Assembly (NCBI GenBank): GCA_011772755.1
Contig: WVYX01000306.1
Span: forward strand, 1-64,000
Origin: Gemmatimonadales bacterium
Lineage (GTDB): Bacteria; Gemmatimonadota; Gemmatimonadetes; Gemmatimonadales; GWC2-71-9
DNA: 64,000 nt
Reading direction: 5' to 3'
Under the pieces are notes generated by a model. The model was not told where the DNA came from, did not search any database, and saw only the letters and a list, made by a program, of their open reading frames with translations. How positions within the stretch are numbered: the stretch's first letter is position 1; every line of letters starts with the position of its first letter. Shown in pieces: positions 7,682-17,387 of the stretch. The position numbers and the translations under genes are program-made.

Positions 7682-10597
7682 TCATTGATCCGCCGGTCGT
7701 CCCCTCGGATACAGCGCAGAGAGGACCCGCTCTCGCTCATGCCTGGAGTCGATAGTATCAAGGGCCCTCATGAAGGCGGGTCGTAGATCGTCATCAATTG
7801 GAAACGCTTCGGCGACCCGAACCAGCAGCCGAGCCAGCTCAAAATCGGACTCGATCTCGAGGGCGGCTGCCAACACCGCCGCTACCGTGGGTGCGGTCAG
7901 GGACTCCTGGTCGACGACGGCACGCAGCACCTGGCCGAGTTCGAAGTCCGACCCGATCTCACCGGCGGCACGGAAGAACGCCGGGCGGGTGGCGTCAGTG
8001 AGAGTGTGTTCCTTTACCACCGCGGTCAGGACGCGCCCCAGCTCGAAATCCTCCTCCACAGTCTCGGCGATCTCGAGCACCCCATTCAGCGCCTCGGGAC
8101 TCAGTCGGGCTCGGCCGATGAGGTAGTGCAGCACCCGTCCAGCTTCGTGGCCGGAGGAGATCGTCTTCGCAGCCGTAAGGTAGGAGGCAGGCAGCGCCCG
8201 ATCGACCGGATAGACCTCCGCCACCTGTGCCAACAACCGGCCCAACTCGAAGTCAGAACTGATGGTGATGGCAGACTCCAGTGTGCGATCCAACACCTCG
8301 ATACTCGGCGTTCCCTTTGACACGACGGCGGCCAGCACGCGGCGGTGCTCGAAATCGGAGTCGATGCTGTTCGCTGCGTCGAAGAATGCGGGTGTCAACG
8401 TCTCGTCGAGAGGGCGAGCTTCCACCAGCTCGATGAGGAGCCGTGCCAGCTCGAAGTCCGACTCGATGTCCCTGGCCGACCGGAGCATCGCGTCGGCCAC
8501 CTCGCGGCTCAGGCCTTCCCGCTGGAGGATGGCCGTGAGCACGCGACGATGCTCGAAGTCCGACTCGATGCTGCCGGCAGCCTCGACGTATGCCGCACGC
8601 ACCGTCTCATCCAACGGCTGGTTTTCGGCCACCGTGACGAGCAGCCGCGCCAGCTCGAAATCGGAGCCGATCTCTTGCCCGGCTTGCCGAACCACACGCC
8701 CAACGGTGGCCGGATCCAGGTCGACCCTTTCCAGGAGGATCGCGAAGTACCTCCGGGCGACGTAGTCGCTGGTTATCAGGGAGATCTCCTGCATCAAGGC
8801 ATCCACGCCACCACGAGCCAAGATTCGCTCCGCCCGCTGCTCCGCCCCAATCCCCGTTGCACGGAACAGCATGGGGAGAATGCGCGCGAGCCAGGCACGA
8901 GCCTCATCGTCGTAGGGGCGCGTCTCGCCATTCACCCTCCAACGACGCACCAGGGTGCCGTCGGCGGCGGGCTCGATCTCCAGGCGCCGCACCGTCCGGC
9001 CTACTTTCTCCTCGATATCCAGGTACCCGCGACGTGAGATACTCACGACGTCCGTGTCGTCCTCGCTGAACTCGATCTCACCGTCCGCATCGATGTCGAG
9101 CTCGCAGTCTCCCGCCCGAATGCGAATCCGCATCCGCTCGTCGTCGATGTTCATCGAGCTCGACGTCCGCTCTAGCCTATCCCAGTCGCAGCCCTGCAGT
9201 GCGGCGGTCAGGAGGTCAGGCGCCGTCGGACGGAACGACGGAACGGCGGAACGACGGGGAGGCCGTCGGATGGTCGGGCGTTCGGACGGATCGCTGGTCG
9301 CAGCTGGGGCGGTCTGGCGGCCAGGCGGTCGGGCGGTGTGCTTCGCCGTCAGCGACACATCAGCCGAGCCCCGAGTGATCGATGATGCTTGCTCCCCTCC
9401 AACTGACACATCCGCACTCGAGTCCGCCTCGCTGGAAGCACTGGCACCGGCAAGGGGGATAACGACCAGCGCAGCCATCAGCGCTGCGGGCACGGCAAGC
9501 TTCGCCGTCACCCCCGCCCGGGCCCGGCGCGCGTCGAGCACGGCCAGGAGCCTTCCACTCAGCTGCGATGGGCGCGCCATGGCCACGCTGGCCACCGATG
9601 TCATGGGCTCCACCCGCAACGAGCGCGCGATCTCCAGGAGGTGGCCCGCGTACGCGGACGCCTTCGAGCCCGCACGCAGCACGGCATCGTCACACGCCAG
9701 CTCACGCTCGATTCGCAGCCGATGCGTCGCGAGCCAGACCAACGGGTTGAACCAGTAGATCGCGCAGGCAAACCGGGCGATCAACTGAGTCAGGTAGTCG
9801 TTGCGCTTGACGTGGGCGAGCTCGTGGAGCAACACCGCCCGCAAGCGGTCTTCCGTCCAGTCCTCGGCTTCCCGCGGCAGGAGCACCGTGGGATGCACAA
9901 CGCCCCAGGTCATCGGCACTGGAGACACCCGGCTCGTGAGGAACCGCACCGGCCGGCCGATGTTGAAGCGGCCGACCAGTTGGCGGGCGCAGCGAGCGAG
10001 GTGGCCTCCGGTCACCGGCGCGGCCGTGGCACCGAGCCGCGCCACCCGCACGATCCCCAGGATCACGACCGCAACCAGTCCAACGGCACCCAGCGCCCAG
10101 ATCGCGACCACCCAGACGTACCACGGGAAGTCGAGCCGCACCCCCATGTCGGGGCGGCCCGCGGGCACCGGCTCACGGTCGACCCGCACCGTGCCCCCGT
10201 CAGCCCACACTTCACCGTCGAACGGTGCCGGCTCGGCACCCGTAGGCGGGACCTCTACGGCACTGACGTGACCAGTGCCGGTCGACGCGACGATCGGGGC
10301 CGAAACCGGCTGCTCAACAACCACCGCTTCCGCTGTTACCGGTTCTGGCAGAACGCCGGAGAGCCCCGGGAGCTGCCACTGAGGCGCCACCGCCCACAGG
10401 ACCGGCAGAGCCAGGGCGCCGGCAAGGCCGAGGGACCACACCAGGTGTCGCACTGCCGCCGGGGCACGACGCAACAACAACGCGGCGCACCCGGTCACCA
10501 ACAGCAGCACCGAACTCTTGAGGGTGAGCTCCGCCAGGACGGAGATGGCTCCATCCGCCCCGACACCGACCTCGAAGGGAGTGAATGGGAGTGCCAT
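7682..10597 (-). CDS. M56 family peptidase (BlaR1/MecR1-like) with long C-terminal tandem-repeat domain
   Basis: HELAHVKRNDYLTQLIARFACAIYWFNPLVW M56 motif; partner of adjacent BlaI; ~10 copies of IxSDFExxRxL repeat. Confidence 0.9.
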   Translation of the reverse strand: MALPFTPFEVGVGADGAISVLAELTLKSSVLLLVTGCAALLLRRAPAAVRHLVWSLGLAGALALPVLWAVAPQWQLPGLSGVLPEPVTAEAVVVEQPVSAPIVASTGTGHVSAVEVPPTGAEPAPFDGEVWADGGTVRVDREPVPAGRPDMGVRLDFPWYVWVVAIWALGAVGLVAVVILGIVRVARLGATAAPVTGGHLARCARQLVGRFNIGRPVRFLTSRVSPVPMTWGVVHPTVLLPREAEDWTEDRLRAVLLHELAHVKRNDYLTQLIARFACAIYWFNPLVWLATHRLRIERELACDDAVLRAGSKASAYAGHLLEIARSLRVEPMTSVASVAMARPSQLSGRLLAVLDARRARAGVTAKLAVPAALMAALVVIPLAGASASSEADSSADVSVGGEQASSITRGSADVSLTAKHTARPPGRQTAPAATSDPSERPTIRRPPRRSAVPSFRPTAPDLLTAALQGCDWDRLERTSSSMNIDDERMRIRIRAGDCELDIDADGEIEFSEDDTDVVSISRRGYLDIEEKVGRTVRRLEIEPAADGTLVRRWRVNGETRPYDDEARAWLARILPMLFRATGIGAEQRAERILARGGVDALMQEISLITSDYVARRYFAILLERVDLDPATVGRVVRQAGQEIGSDFELARLLVTVAENQPLDETVRAAYVEAAGSIESDFEHRRVLTAILQREGLSREVADAMLRSARDIESDFELARLLIELVEARPLDETLTPAFFDAANSIDSDFEHRRVLAAVVSKGTPSIEVLDRTLESAITISSDFELGRLLAQVAEVYPVDRALPASYLTAAKTISSGHEAGRVLHYLIGRARLSPEALNGVLEIAETVEEDFELGRVLTAVVKEHTLTDATRPAFFRAAGEIGSDFELGQVLRAVVDQESLTAPTVAAVLAAALEIESDFELARLLVRVAEAFPIDDDLRPAFMRALDTIDSRHERERVLSALYPRGRPADQ

Positions 10598-10599
10598 GA

Positions 10600-10989
10600 C
10601 TACCGTCCCTCCTGTCTGGTGCGTTCAATCAACTCGGCGAGTCGTTCCAGCTCTTCGTCCGACAACTCGTCAACCGACATGTCCAGGAGCGCAGCTACCG
10701 CCGCCTCGGCGGAGCCGTCGAAGAAGGTCCGGAGCAGCTGCTTCAGGGCGGACCTCCGGGCCTTGTCCCGTGCAACGGTCGGCAGGTAGAGGTACCTGGG
10801 ACCCTCCTGGCGGTGCCGCACGTGCCCCTTCTCTTCCAGCACCCGCAAGAGCGCCCGCACCGCCGAGTAACTCGGCGGATCCGGGAGGTTTCCCCTCACT
10901 TCCTGCGCCGTCGCTTTGCCGAGACGGTAGATCACGTCCATGATCTGCCGCTCACGGCGGCTCAGTTGGGCCTGGGATTCCGGAGCCAT
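10600..10989 (-). CDS. BlaI/MecI/CopY family transcriptional repressor
   Basis: LSRRERQIMDVIYRLGKATAQEVRGNLPDPPSYSAVRALLRVLEEKGHVRH. Confidence 0.92.
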   Translation of the reverse strand: MAPESQAQLSRRERQIMDVIYRLGKATAQEVRGNLPDPPSYSAVRALLRVLEEKGHVRHRQEGPRYLYLPTVARDKARRSALKQLLRTFFDGSAEAAVAALLDMSVDELSDEELERLAELIERTRQEGR

Positions 10990-11050
10990 GGACTCACCCT
11001 TTCCTTATAGACGCGGCGAACCCGCGATTGGTGTCACATCGGCCAGTGAG

Positions 11051-11088
11051 ATGCTAGAAAAGCAGCACGCTGCTAAAATATTAGCAGC
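11051..11088. promoter_or_regulatory. Probable BlaI-type operator(s)
   Basis: Perfect palindrome GCTGCTAA-AATA-TTAGCAGC at 11069-11088; second TGCTagaaaAGCA dyad at 11052-11064; upstream of divergent blaI and M1 peptidase genes. Confidence 0.65.
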
Positions 11089-11289
11089 ACAGGGCCGCCC
11101 GTCAAGGGCTGCGATCCGCCGGGCGGACCAGCACATTCCGAACGGTGTACGTCGGGATTAAGCTGCTGCCGATCGGAAACCAACTGCGGCCGGTTGAACG
11201 TATGGAGTAGAGCGGAAAGAACGCGATCTCTATGTGGAGCACGTCACCCCAATTGCCGACCCCAACCAGCTAGACGGAGAGAGAGCCGC

Positions 11290-13263
11290 ATGTCGCGACA
11301 TGTCAGTGTGATAGCCTCGACCCTGGTGCTATTCGCCGCAGCCACGAGCCAGGGCTTTGCCCAGACCCAAGGTGGAACGACCGCGGATCGGCGACCGATC
11401 CCCTACCCCGTCACGGTGCCCTCCAACTTCCAGCAGGCGGTGGAGCGGGGCACCCGGAGTCCAACGGGTGAGCCTGGTCCCACCTACTGGCAACAGTGGG
11501 CGGACTACACCATCAACGCCCGGCTGGACACGGAGGCCAAGCGGATCGACGGAACCGTTCGCATCGTGTACTACAACCGATCTCCCCAGCCGCTCCCCAT
11601 CGTCTGGCTCCATCTTCTTCAGAACGTGCACAAAGAGGGTGCCATGCGGTCTCGACCTCAGGAGACGACGCCTGGCATGGAGATCAAGAGGGTGGTAGCG
11701 CAGGGTGAGGAGCTCGAACCGGGTTCCCCGCGGAGCCGGGCCGGCTACCTGGAGTTCGGGACGACGTTAGGCCTCCGTCTCTCTCGCCCGGTGGCCTCGG
11801 GGGAGTCCCTCGAGATCGAGATCGACTGGGGATTCGCTGTCCCCCAGCGCGGCAGCGGTCGCATGGGGTGGAGCCGGGACAACCTGTTCTACATCGCCTA
11901 CTGGTATCCCCAAATGGCCGTCTATGACGATGTCGTCGGCTGGCAGCGAGACCAGTTCCTGGGCAATGCCGAGTTCTACATGGGGTACGGCAACTACGAC
12001 CTGACAGTCGAGGCGCCTGAGGGCTGGCTGGTGCGGGCAACCGGCCGTCTCGTGAACGCCGAGGAGGTGCTGCCCGATCCGATTCTCCAGCGCCTGCGGC
12101 GGGCCGAAGAGAGCGACACGGTCGTCCACCTCATAACCGCCGAAGACTTTGGACCTGGGAAGGCGACCCGCCGCTCAGAGACCGGCTACCTATCGTGGCA
12201 CTTCATCGCGGATTCGGTGCGAGACGTCGCCTTCAGCGCCACCAGCGAGTCACTGTGGGACGCCGCCCGGATCCCGCTGGGCGACCGAGATGGTGACGGT
12301 CAGACCGACTATGCCCGGGCCGACGCGATCTACCGCGAAACCGCCCCGCGGTGGCAGCATGCGTGGCGCTACGTGCAGCATTCCATCGACTTCCTGTCGC
12401 GCTGGACAAGTTACTCCTACCCCTGGCCGCACATGACGGCGGTGGAGGGTGCCGACATCATCGGCGGTGGCATGGAGTTCCCCATGATGACCATCATGGG
12501 CGACTACAGCCAGTCGAGTGACACGGGGCTGTACGGCGTCACAGCGCACGAGTTAGCTCACATGTGGGTCCCGATGATTGTCGGTACCGACGAACGGCGC
12601 CGCTCATGGATGGACGAGGGGACCACGTCGTTCAACGGCAGCCAGGCGATGAAGGAGTTCTACCCCGGAAGAAACTGGGACATCGGCAACCGAGGGGGTT
12701 ACCTACAGGTCGCGCGCGCCGGCCTGGAGGGTGAGATCATGCGCTGGTCCGACTTCCACTACGCAGGACCCGCGTACGGAATAGCGTCGTACGCCAAACC
12801 GGCGACGCTTCTCGCCACGCTCCGCGGCCTTCTGGGCGAGGAAACCTTCGTCCAAGCGTTCCGGAAGTACATTGGGAACTGGGCTTTCAAGCATCCCAAG
12901 CCGTGGGATTTCTTCAACACGTTCAATTCCGTGAGCGGGCAGAACCTGGACTGGTTCTGGCGCGCTTGGTACTACGAGACGTGGACGCTGGACCACGCCG
13001 TGGCCGAGGTCACAGTTGGGAACGGCGGTACCAGGATCGTGGTCGAGGACCGGGGACTCGCGCCCATGCCCGCGCGACTCACGATCACCCTCGCCAACGG
13101 CGACATCCTGTTCCGCGAAGTCCCGGTGGACGTCTGGCTCTCGGGTAGCTGGACCGCCGAAGTAGTGGTGCGGACGGATTCGCCGGTGGTGCGGGTCGTG
13201 ATCGATGCGGACAGCGTATTCCCGGACGTTGACCGGGAGAATAACGTCTGGTCGCAGTCCTAG
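11290..13263 (+). CDS. M1 family metallopeptidase, secreted
   Basis: Signal peptide; GGGMEFPMMTIMG, VTAHELAHMWVPMIVGTDERRRSWMDEGTTSF. Confidence 0.88.
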   Translation: MSRHVSVIASTLVLFAAATSQGFAQTQGGTTADRRPIPYPVTVPSNFQQAVERGTRSPTGEPGPTYWQQWADYTINARLDTEAKRIDGTVRIVYYNRSPQPLPIVWLHLLQNVHKEGAMRSRPQETTPGMEIKRVVAQGEELEPGSPRSRAGYLEFGTTLGLRLSRPVASGESLEIEIDWGFAVPQRGSGRMGWSRDNLFYIAYWYPQMAVYDDVVGWQRDQFLGNAEFYMGYGNYDLTVEAPEGWLVRATGRLVNAEEVLPDPILQRLRRAEESDTVVHLITAEDFGPGKATRRSETGYLSWHFIADSVRDVAFSATSESLWDAARIPLGDRDGDGQTDYARADAIYRETAPRWQHAWRYVQHSIDFLSRWTSYSYPWPHMTAVEGADIIGGGMEFPMMTIMGDYSQSSDTGLYGVTAHELAHMWVPMIVGTDERRRSWMDEGTTSFNGSQAMKEFYPGRNWDIGNRGGYLQVARAGLEGEIMRWSDFHYAGPAYGIASYAKPATLLATLRGLLGEETFVQAFRKYIGNWAFKHPKPWDFFNTFNSVSGQNLDWFWRAWYYETWTLDHAVAEVTVGNGGTRIVVEDRGLAPMPARLTITLANGDILFREVPVDVWLSGSWTAEVVVRTDSPVVRVVIDADSVFPDVDRENNVWSQS

Positions 13264-13270
13264 CGGTCGT

Positions 13271-13361
13271 GTCAGCCTTCAGCTTTCAGCCATCAGCCCA
13301 GAGCATAGCAGGCTGATGGCTGACGGCTGATGGCTGATGGCTGTGCTAATTGCTAATTGCT
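13271..13361. repeat. Composite stutter repeat (TCAGCC)n hairpin followed by (AATTGCT)n
   Basis: TCAGCCATCAGCC...GGCTGATGGCTGACGGCTGATGGCTGATGGCTGTGCTAATTGCTAATTGCTA. Confidence 0.7.
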
Positions 13362-13730
13362 ATCGATCACCCTCTGCAGATGGGTGGGGCGGAATCCGGC
13401 TGGGTACTTGAGTCCGAAGCCGAGGAGCCGGTCAACCCCAATGTGCGCCCCCCAAATGAGGGCGATGCCCATCATGAGTCCCGCCTCGGTGATAAACCCC
13501 GCGGCAAACAGGACGGCGGGAAGTGCGTACGTGTGTACCACGTTGTACGTCACCGCGCCGACTCGGCTCCCCGCTAGATAACCCAGTATCGAGAGATCAG
13601 GAGCGAGGATCAGGAGCACGAACATCCACCAGCTGGCGCCGACCTCCCGATAGAGGAGGAGGGAAACAACCAGCACGGCTGCTCCTTCAACATGAAGGAG
13701 AATGGCTGGACTCGTCGGATCCCTGTTCAT
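13353..13730 (-). CDS. DUF4260-like small membrane protein
   Basis: APDLSILGYLAGSRVGAVTYNVVHTYALPAVL...GAHIGVDRLLGFGLKYP. Confidence 0.8.
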   Translation of the reverse strand: MNRDPTSPAILLHVEGAAVLVVSLLLYREVGASWWMFVLLILAPDLSILGYLAGSRVGAVTYNVVHTYALPAVLFAAGFITEAGLMMGIALIWGAHIGVDRLLGFGLKYPAGFRPTHLQRVIDSN

Positions 13731-14009
13731 GAGATCGTAGCGCCTCCGGAGTTCGTGTAGTAGCCATGAGCCCGCATCCATCAGCAGCAACCAGCAACTT
13801 GCGGCTCGCAGTTCGTGGTTTCGCACTCTGGCCGCTGCACCTGTACACCACGAATAGCTAACTGCGAATTGCAAATCGCGAATTGCCGGCGCGGCCCGCC
13901 AACCTTCGCGTCAGTTCGGCTACGGTCCACTAGTGGCTCGGTGAGCCACTGTGCAACTTAAGGGCATAATCTATCACCAAACGCCCCACGCGGCGGCGGA
14001 GATCATCGA

Positions 14010-14456
14010 GTGACGTCACTGTTCGAGCCGACTGCCAATCGCAAGGTCACCCAGCGTATCGACCGCCTGACGCCGCAGCACGGCCCGCGCTGGGGTCGCA
14101 TGTCCGTTGGTGAGATGGTGTGTCATCTGAACGACTACTTCGATGTCGCTCTGGGAAGGGTGACCGCCAAGCCGATTGGCAACACCATTACCCGGGCACT
14201 GGGGCGCTGGATTGCCATCTACCTGCCCCTGCCATGGCCGAGGAACATCCGCACATTGCCGGAGTTCAAGGCAACCAACCCAGCAGACTTCGAGCGCGAC
14301 CGTTCGGCGCTCAGGGCCAACATTCATGCATTCGCCGAGCGCAAGGACCAGACGGACTGGCCGTCAAACCCCGCGTTCGGCAAGCTGTCGAGCAACCAGT
14401 GGGCGGTGTTGGCCTATAGGCACCTGGACCATCATTTGAAGCAGTTCGGGGAATGA
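14010..14456 (+). CDS. DUF1569/DinB-like protein
   Basis: GRMSVGEMVCHLNDYF...LAYRHLDHHLKQFGE. Confidence 0.65.
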   Translation: MTSLFEPTANRKVTQRIDRLTPQHGPRWGRMSVGEMVCHLNDYFDVALGRVTAKPIGNTITRALGRWIAIYLPLPWPRNIRTLPEFKATNPADFERDRSALRANIHAFAERKDQTDWPSNPAFGKLSSNQWAVLAYRHLDHHLKQFGE

Positions 14457-14474
14457 ACTGAGAGGGAAATCGTC

Positions 14475-15371
14475 GTGAGGTTCCAGCCGCGTAGATTCGT
14501 GCTCCTGGCACTCCTGGGGATTCCCGTTGGACCACCTGAGCTTTCCGCTCAAGGCCCGCCTGCCACTGACATCTACTTCGCCACGATCTCACAGCGCGGC
14601 AACCAGATCCGGCTCGGCACGCTGGCCAACCTGACGGACCGGCCGGGCTACGACAACCAACCAACGTTCACACCGGACGGGGGAGCGATTCTCTACACCT
14701 CGATCCGGGGCGACGGCCAGGCCGACACGTACCGCTACGACATTGCATCCGGGAGGACGACCCGACTCACCAGAACAACCGAGAGCGAGTACTCCCCGAC
14801 AGTCACGCCCGAGGGGAAGACGTTCTCAACCGTCAGGGTCGAAGCCGACTCGGCACAGCGCCTCTGGCAGTTCGCACTGGACGGCTCCGACCCACGACTG
14901 CTCCTGGAACACGTAGCGCCGGTCGGCTACCACGCGTGGGGCAGTGAGCACGTCGTCGGCCTCTTCGTGTTGGGGACTCCCCCCACGCTGGTACTGGCCG
15001 ATATCCGCAGCGGCGACACCACCACCCTGGCCCACGACATCGGCCGGTCACTCCATACCGTGCCGGGGCGCCAGGCGGTGAGCTTCGTGCACCGGGAGTC
15101 CGACACGGAGGTGTGGATCAAGGAAGTTGACGTGGCAACCCGAGCGATCCGACCACTCGTACGGCCGGTGGGCGAGAACGAGTTCTATGCATGGACGCCG
15201 GACGGGGCGATACTCATGGGAGAAGGAGCGAAGCTCTATAGGTGGCGCCCTGGCACCGACCAGGCCTGGCACGAGATAGTCGACCTCGGCAGTGCCGGTA
15301 TCGAGAGCATCAGTCGACTCGCAGTGAGTCCGCAGGGGGATCGGCTTGCTATCGTGGCGAGTAGGAGATAG
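14475..15371 (+). CDS. TolB-like beta-propeller (PD40) protein, secreted
   Basis: Signal peptide; QPTFTPDGGAILYTSIRGDGQADTYRYDIASG repeats. Confidence 0.75.
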   Translation: MRFQPRRFVLLALLGIPVGPPELSAQGPPATDIYFATISQRGNQIRLGTLANLTDRPGYDNQPTFTPDGGAILYTSIRGDGQADTYRYDIASGRTTRLTRTTESEYSPTVTPEGKTFSTVRVEADSAQRLWQFALDGSDPRLLLEHVAPVGYHAWGSEHVVGLFVLGTPPTLVLADIRSGDTTTLAHDIGRSLHTVPGRQAVSFVHRESDTEVWIKEVDVATRAIRPLVRPVGENEFYAWTPDGAILMGEGAKLYRWRPGTDQAWHEIVDLGSAGIESISRLAVSPQGDRLAIVASRR

Positions 15372-15391
15372 GAGAGTCAACATGGCGCTGC

Positions 15392-17383
15392 ATGCGGCGC
15401 CCTCACCGACGGCACGACGTTGACGTCATGGCGATACGCTATCGATCCCACTCGATACCGCTCTGTTACACCGCAATCACAGCGGCCCTGGCACTGGGCT
15501 GCGGTCCCCCCGGTACGCCCGCAGCACACCCGTCCATCCCGGTGTCTGGGATCGTCGAAGGATTCTACGGACCGCCGTGGTCACACCAAGATCGGCTGGA
15601 CGTGCTCCAATTCATGGGCCAGGTGGGATTGACCACCTACTTCTACGCCCCCAAGGATGACCCGTATCATCGGGAGCGTTGGCGGGAGCCCTACCCTGCA
15701 CCGCAGTTCGAGCAGCTCGAGGAACTGGTGCAAACCGCGCAGGAGAACGGCGTCACCTTCTACTACGCTATCAGTCCGGGCGGAAGCATGGTCTACGCCG
15801 ACTCCGGTGATTATGCCCTACTCCATGCCAAGCTGAATGCCATGGCCGCGGTCGGTGTCACCCACTTTGCCCTGTTTCTCGACGACGTGCTGCCCACGCT
15901 GCAGCACGAGCGAGACCGCCAACAGTTCACCACGCTGGCGGACGCCCACTCCCACCTGACCAACCGACTGTACGAGGACCTGAGCGCAAGGGGGGCCGAG
16001 TTGGCGGTCACACCCACGACGTACACCAATGCCTGGGGAGACCGAGAGTACTTGAGACGACTGGGCCAGGGTGTGGTCCCGCAGGTGCCGTTCTTCTGGA
16101 CCGGCGTGGACGTCGCCGCGCCGGAGATCACGGCCCAACAGGCCCAGGAGTGGGGGGAGCTCATCGCTCGATCACCGCTCATCTGGGATAACTATCCGGT
16201 AAACGACTACGCGCGGTGGCGACCGTTCCTCGGGCCCGTTCGTGGGCGGGCCCGCGATCTCGGCGGTCATGTCGCCGGGATCCTGGCCAACCCCATGAAC
16301 GAAGCTCACGCTTCAATGATCCCCCTCGCGACGCTCGCCGACTACGCCCGGGACCCCGGCGGCTACGATCCCGAACGGTCGCTCCGGGGCGCGGTGGAAC
16401 GACTTCACGGCCGGGCGGCCGCGGAATTGCTCTGGCCGTTTGTGGAGATCTACGGCGACTACGGGTGGAACGCGAACCTCTTCGAGCCCCTGTTCATCCC
16501 CGGCCCACCTATCGACCTGGCAGCGGTGGAGGCAGGCCTGGCCCGGCTAGACGATGCACTGCGGCAACTCGACTCCGCTGCCGTGGGAGAGCGCCGGTTG
16601 CGAGCGCTGGTGCAGGAGCTGACGCCGTTCGTGGCACAGACCGCCGAGCGGTTCCACGAGCTACGGAACGATCCTGCGTACGAGCAGCGCGACGGCCAGT
16701 TGGTGTTTCGTGCAGAGCTCGGCCGGCTGATCGCAGGGAAGACACGCTCCCCCGTGGCGGTTGACGGCGACCTCGGGGAGTGGGACGCTGCCGACTGGCG
16801 CGCGATCCACGGCCCGGAGGGTGGTCCCACCGCGGGTCCGCGCGCGGCGATCCTCCAGGACCCTGACTACTTCTACGTGGCGCTACGGGTGCCGGCCGCT
16901 GACATTCGGGTGGAACCGGGTCAGCGCATCGGAGCGGGCCACCATGTGGCACTCGTGCTGCAGCATGACCTCGACCCAGGGCGCAACTTCCTCACGCCGG
17001 AGGATCTGGTGGTCCTGCTGCCGCCGCCATCCCCAACCGGGCCGCCAGCCCCACTCACGGTGTCAATGGACTTGCGCGGGTTCATGGCCAAGTTCCTTGC
17101 CGACAATCGAGCCCTGCGGTTCTCGGAATTCTTGCTATCGACGTTCGGCACCCCGCCCGCACCGCCGGTGGCTGAGATAGCTGGCGGCTTCATCTACCGG
17201 GTGCACCGAACCGCCGAGGGATATCAGGGGGAGATGGCCCTCCCTCGACAGGGTCGTGATCGGGCCCGCTTGAGTCTGATGGTGGTCGGCGAACGAGATG
17301 GCGCCCGAACCGTACACTCCCTGTCGCGCTGGAATTACCCAGCAAATCCCACAACGTTCGTTGAGGTCCGGGCGGAACGGTAA
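15392..17383 (+). CDS. GH84-like beta-N-acetylglucosaminidase, lipoprotein
   Basis: GIVEGFYGPPWSHQDRLDVLQFMGQVGLTTYFYAPKDDPYHRERWREPYP...FALFLDDVL (paired catalytic Asp). Confidence 0.88.
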   Translation: MRRPHRRHDVDVMAIRYRSHSIPLCYTAITAALALGCGPPGTPAAHPSIPVSGIVEGFYGPPWSHQDRLDVLQFMGQVGLTTYFYAPKDDPYHRERWREPYPAPQFEQLEELVQTAQENGVTFYYAISPGGSMVYADSGDYALLHAKLNAMAAVGVTHFALFLDDVLPTLQHERDRQQFTTLADAHSHLTNRLYEDLSARGAELAVTPTTYTNAWGDREYLRRLGQGVVPQVPFFWTGVDVAAPEITAQQAQEWGELIARSPLIWDNYPVNDYARWRPFLGPVRGRARDLGGHVAGILANPMNEAHASMIPLATLADYARDPGGYDPERSLRGAVERLHGRAAAELLWPFVEIYGDYGWNANLFEPLFIPGPPIDLAAVEAGLARLDDALRQLDSAAVGERRLRALVQELTPFVAQTAERFHELRNDPAYEQRDGQLVFRAELGRLIAGKTRSPVAVDGDLGEWDAADWRAIHGPEGGPTAGPRAAILQDPDYFYVALRVPAADIRVEPGQRIGAGHHVALVLQHDLDPGRNFLTPEDLVVLLPPPSPTGPPAPLTVSMDLRGFMAKFLADNRALRFSEFLLSTFGTPPAPPVAEIAGGFIYRVHRTAEGYQGEMALPRQGRDRARLSLMVVGERDGARTVHSLSRWNYPANPTTFVEVRAER

Positions 17384-17387
17384 CGGA

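Noticed and set aside
15392-17383. GH84-like enzyme as a novel finding
   Set aside because: Bacterial GH84 enzymes are known; sequence looks ordinary for the family.
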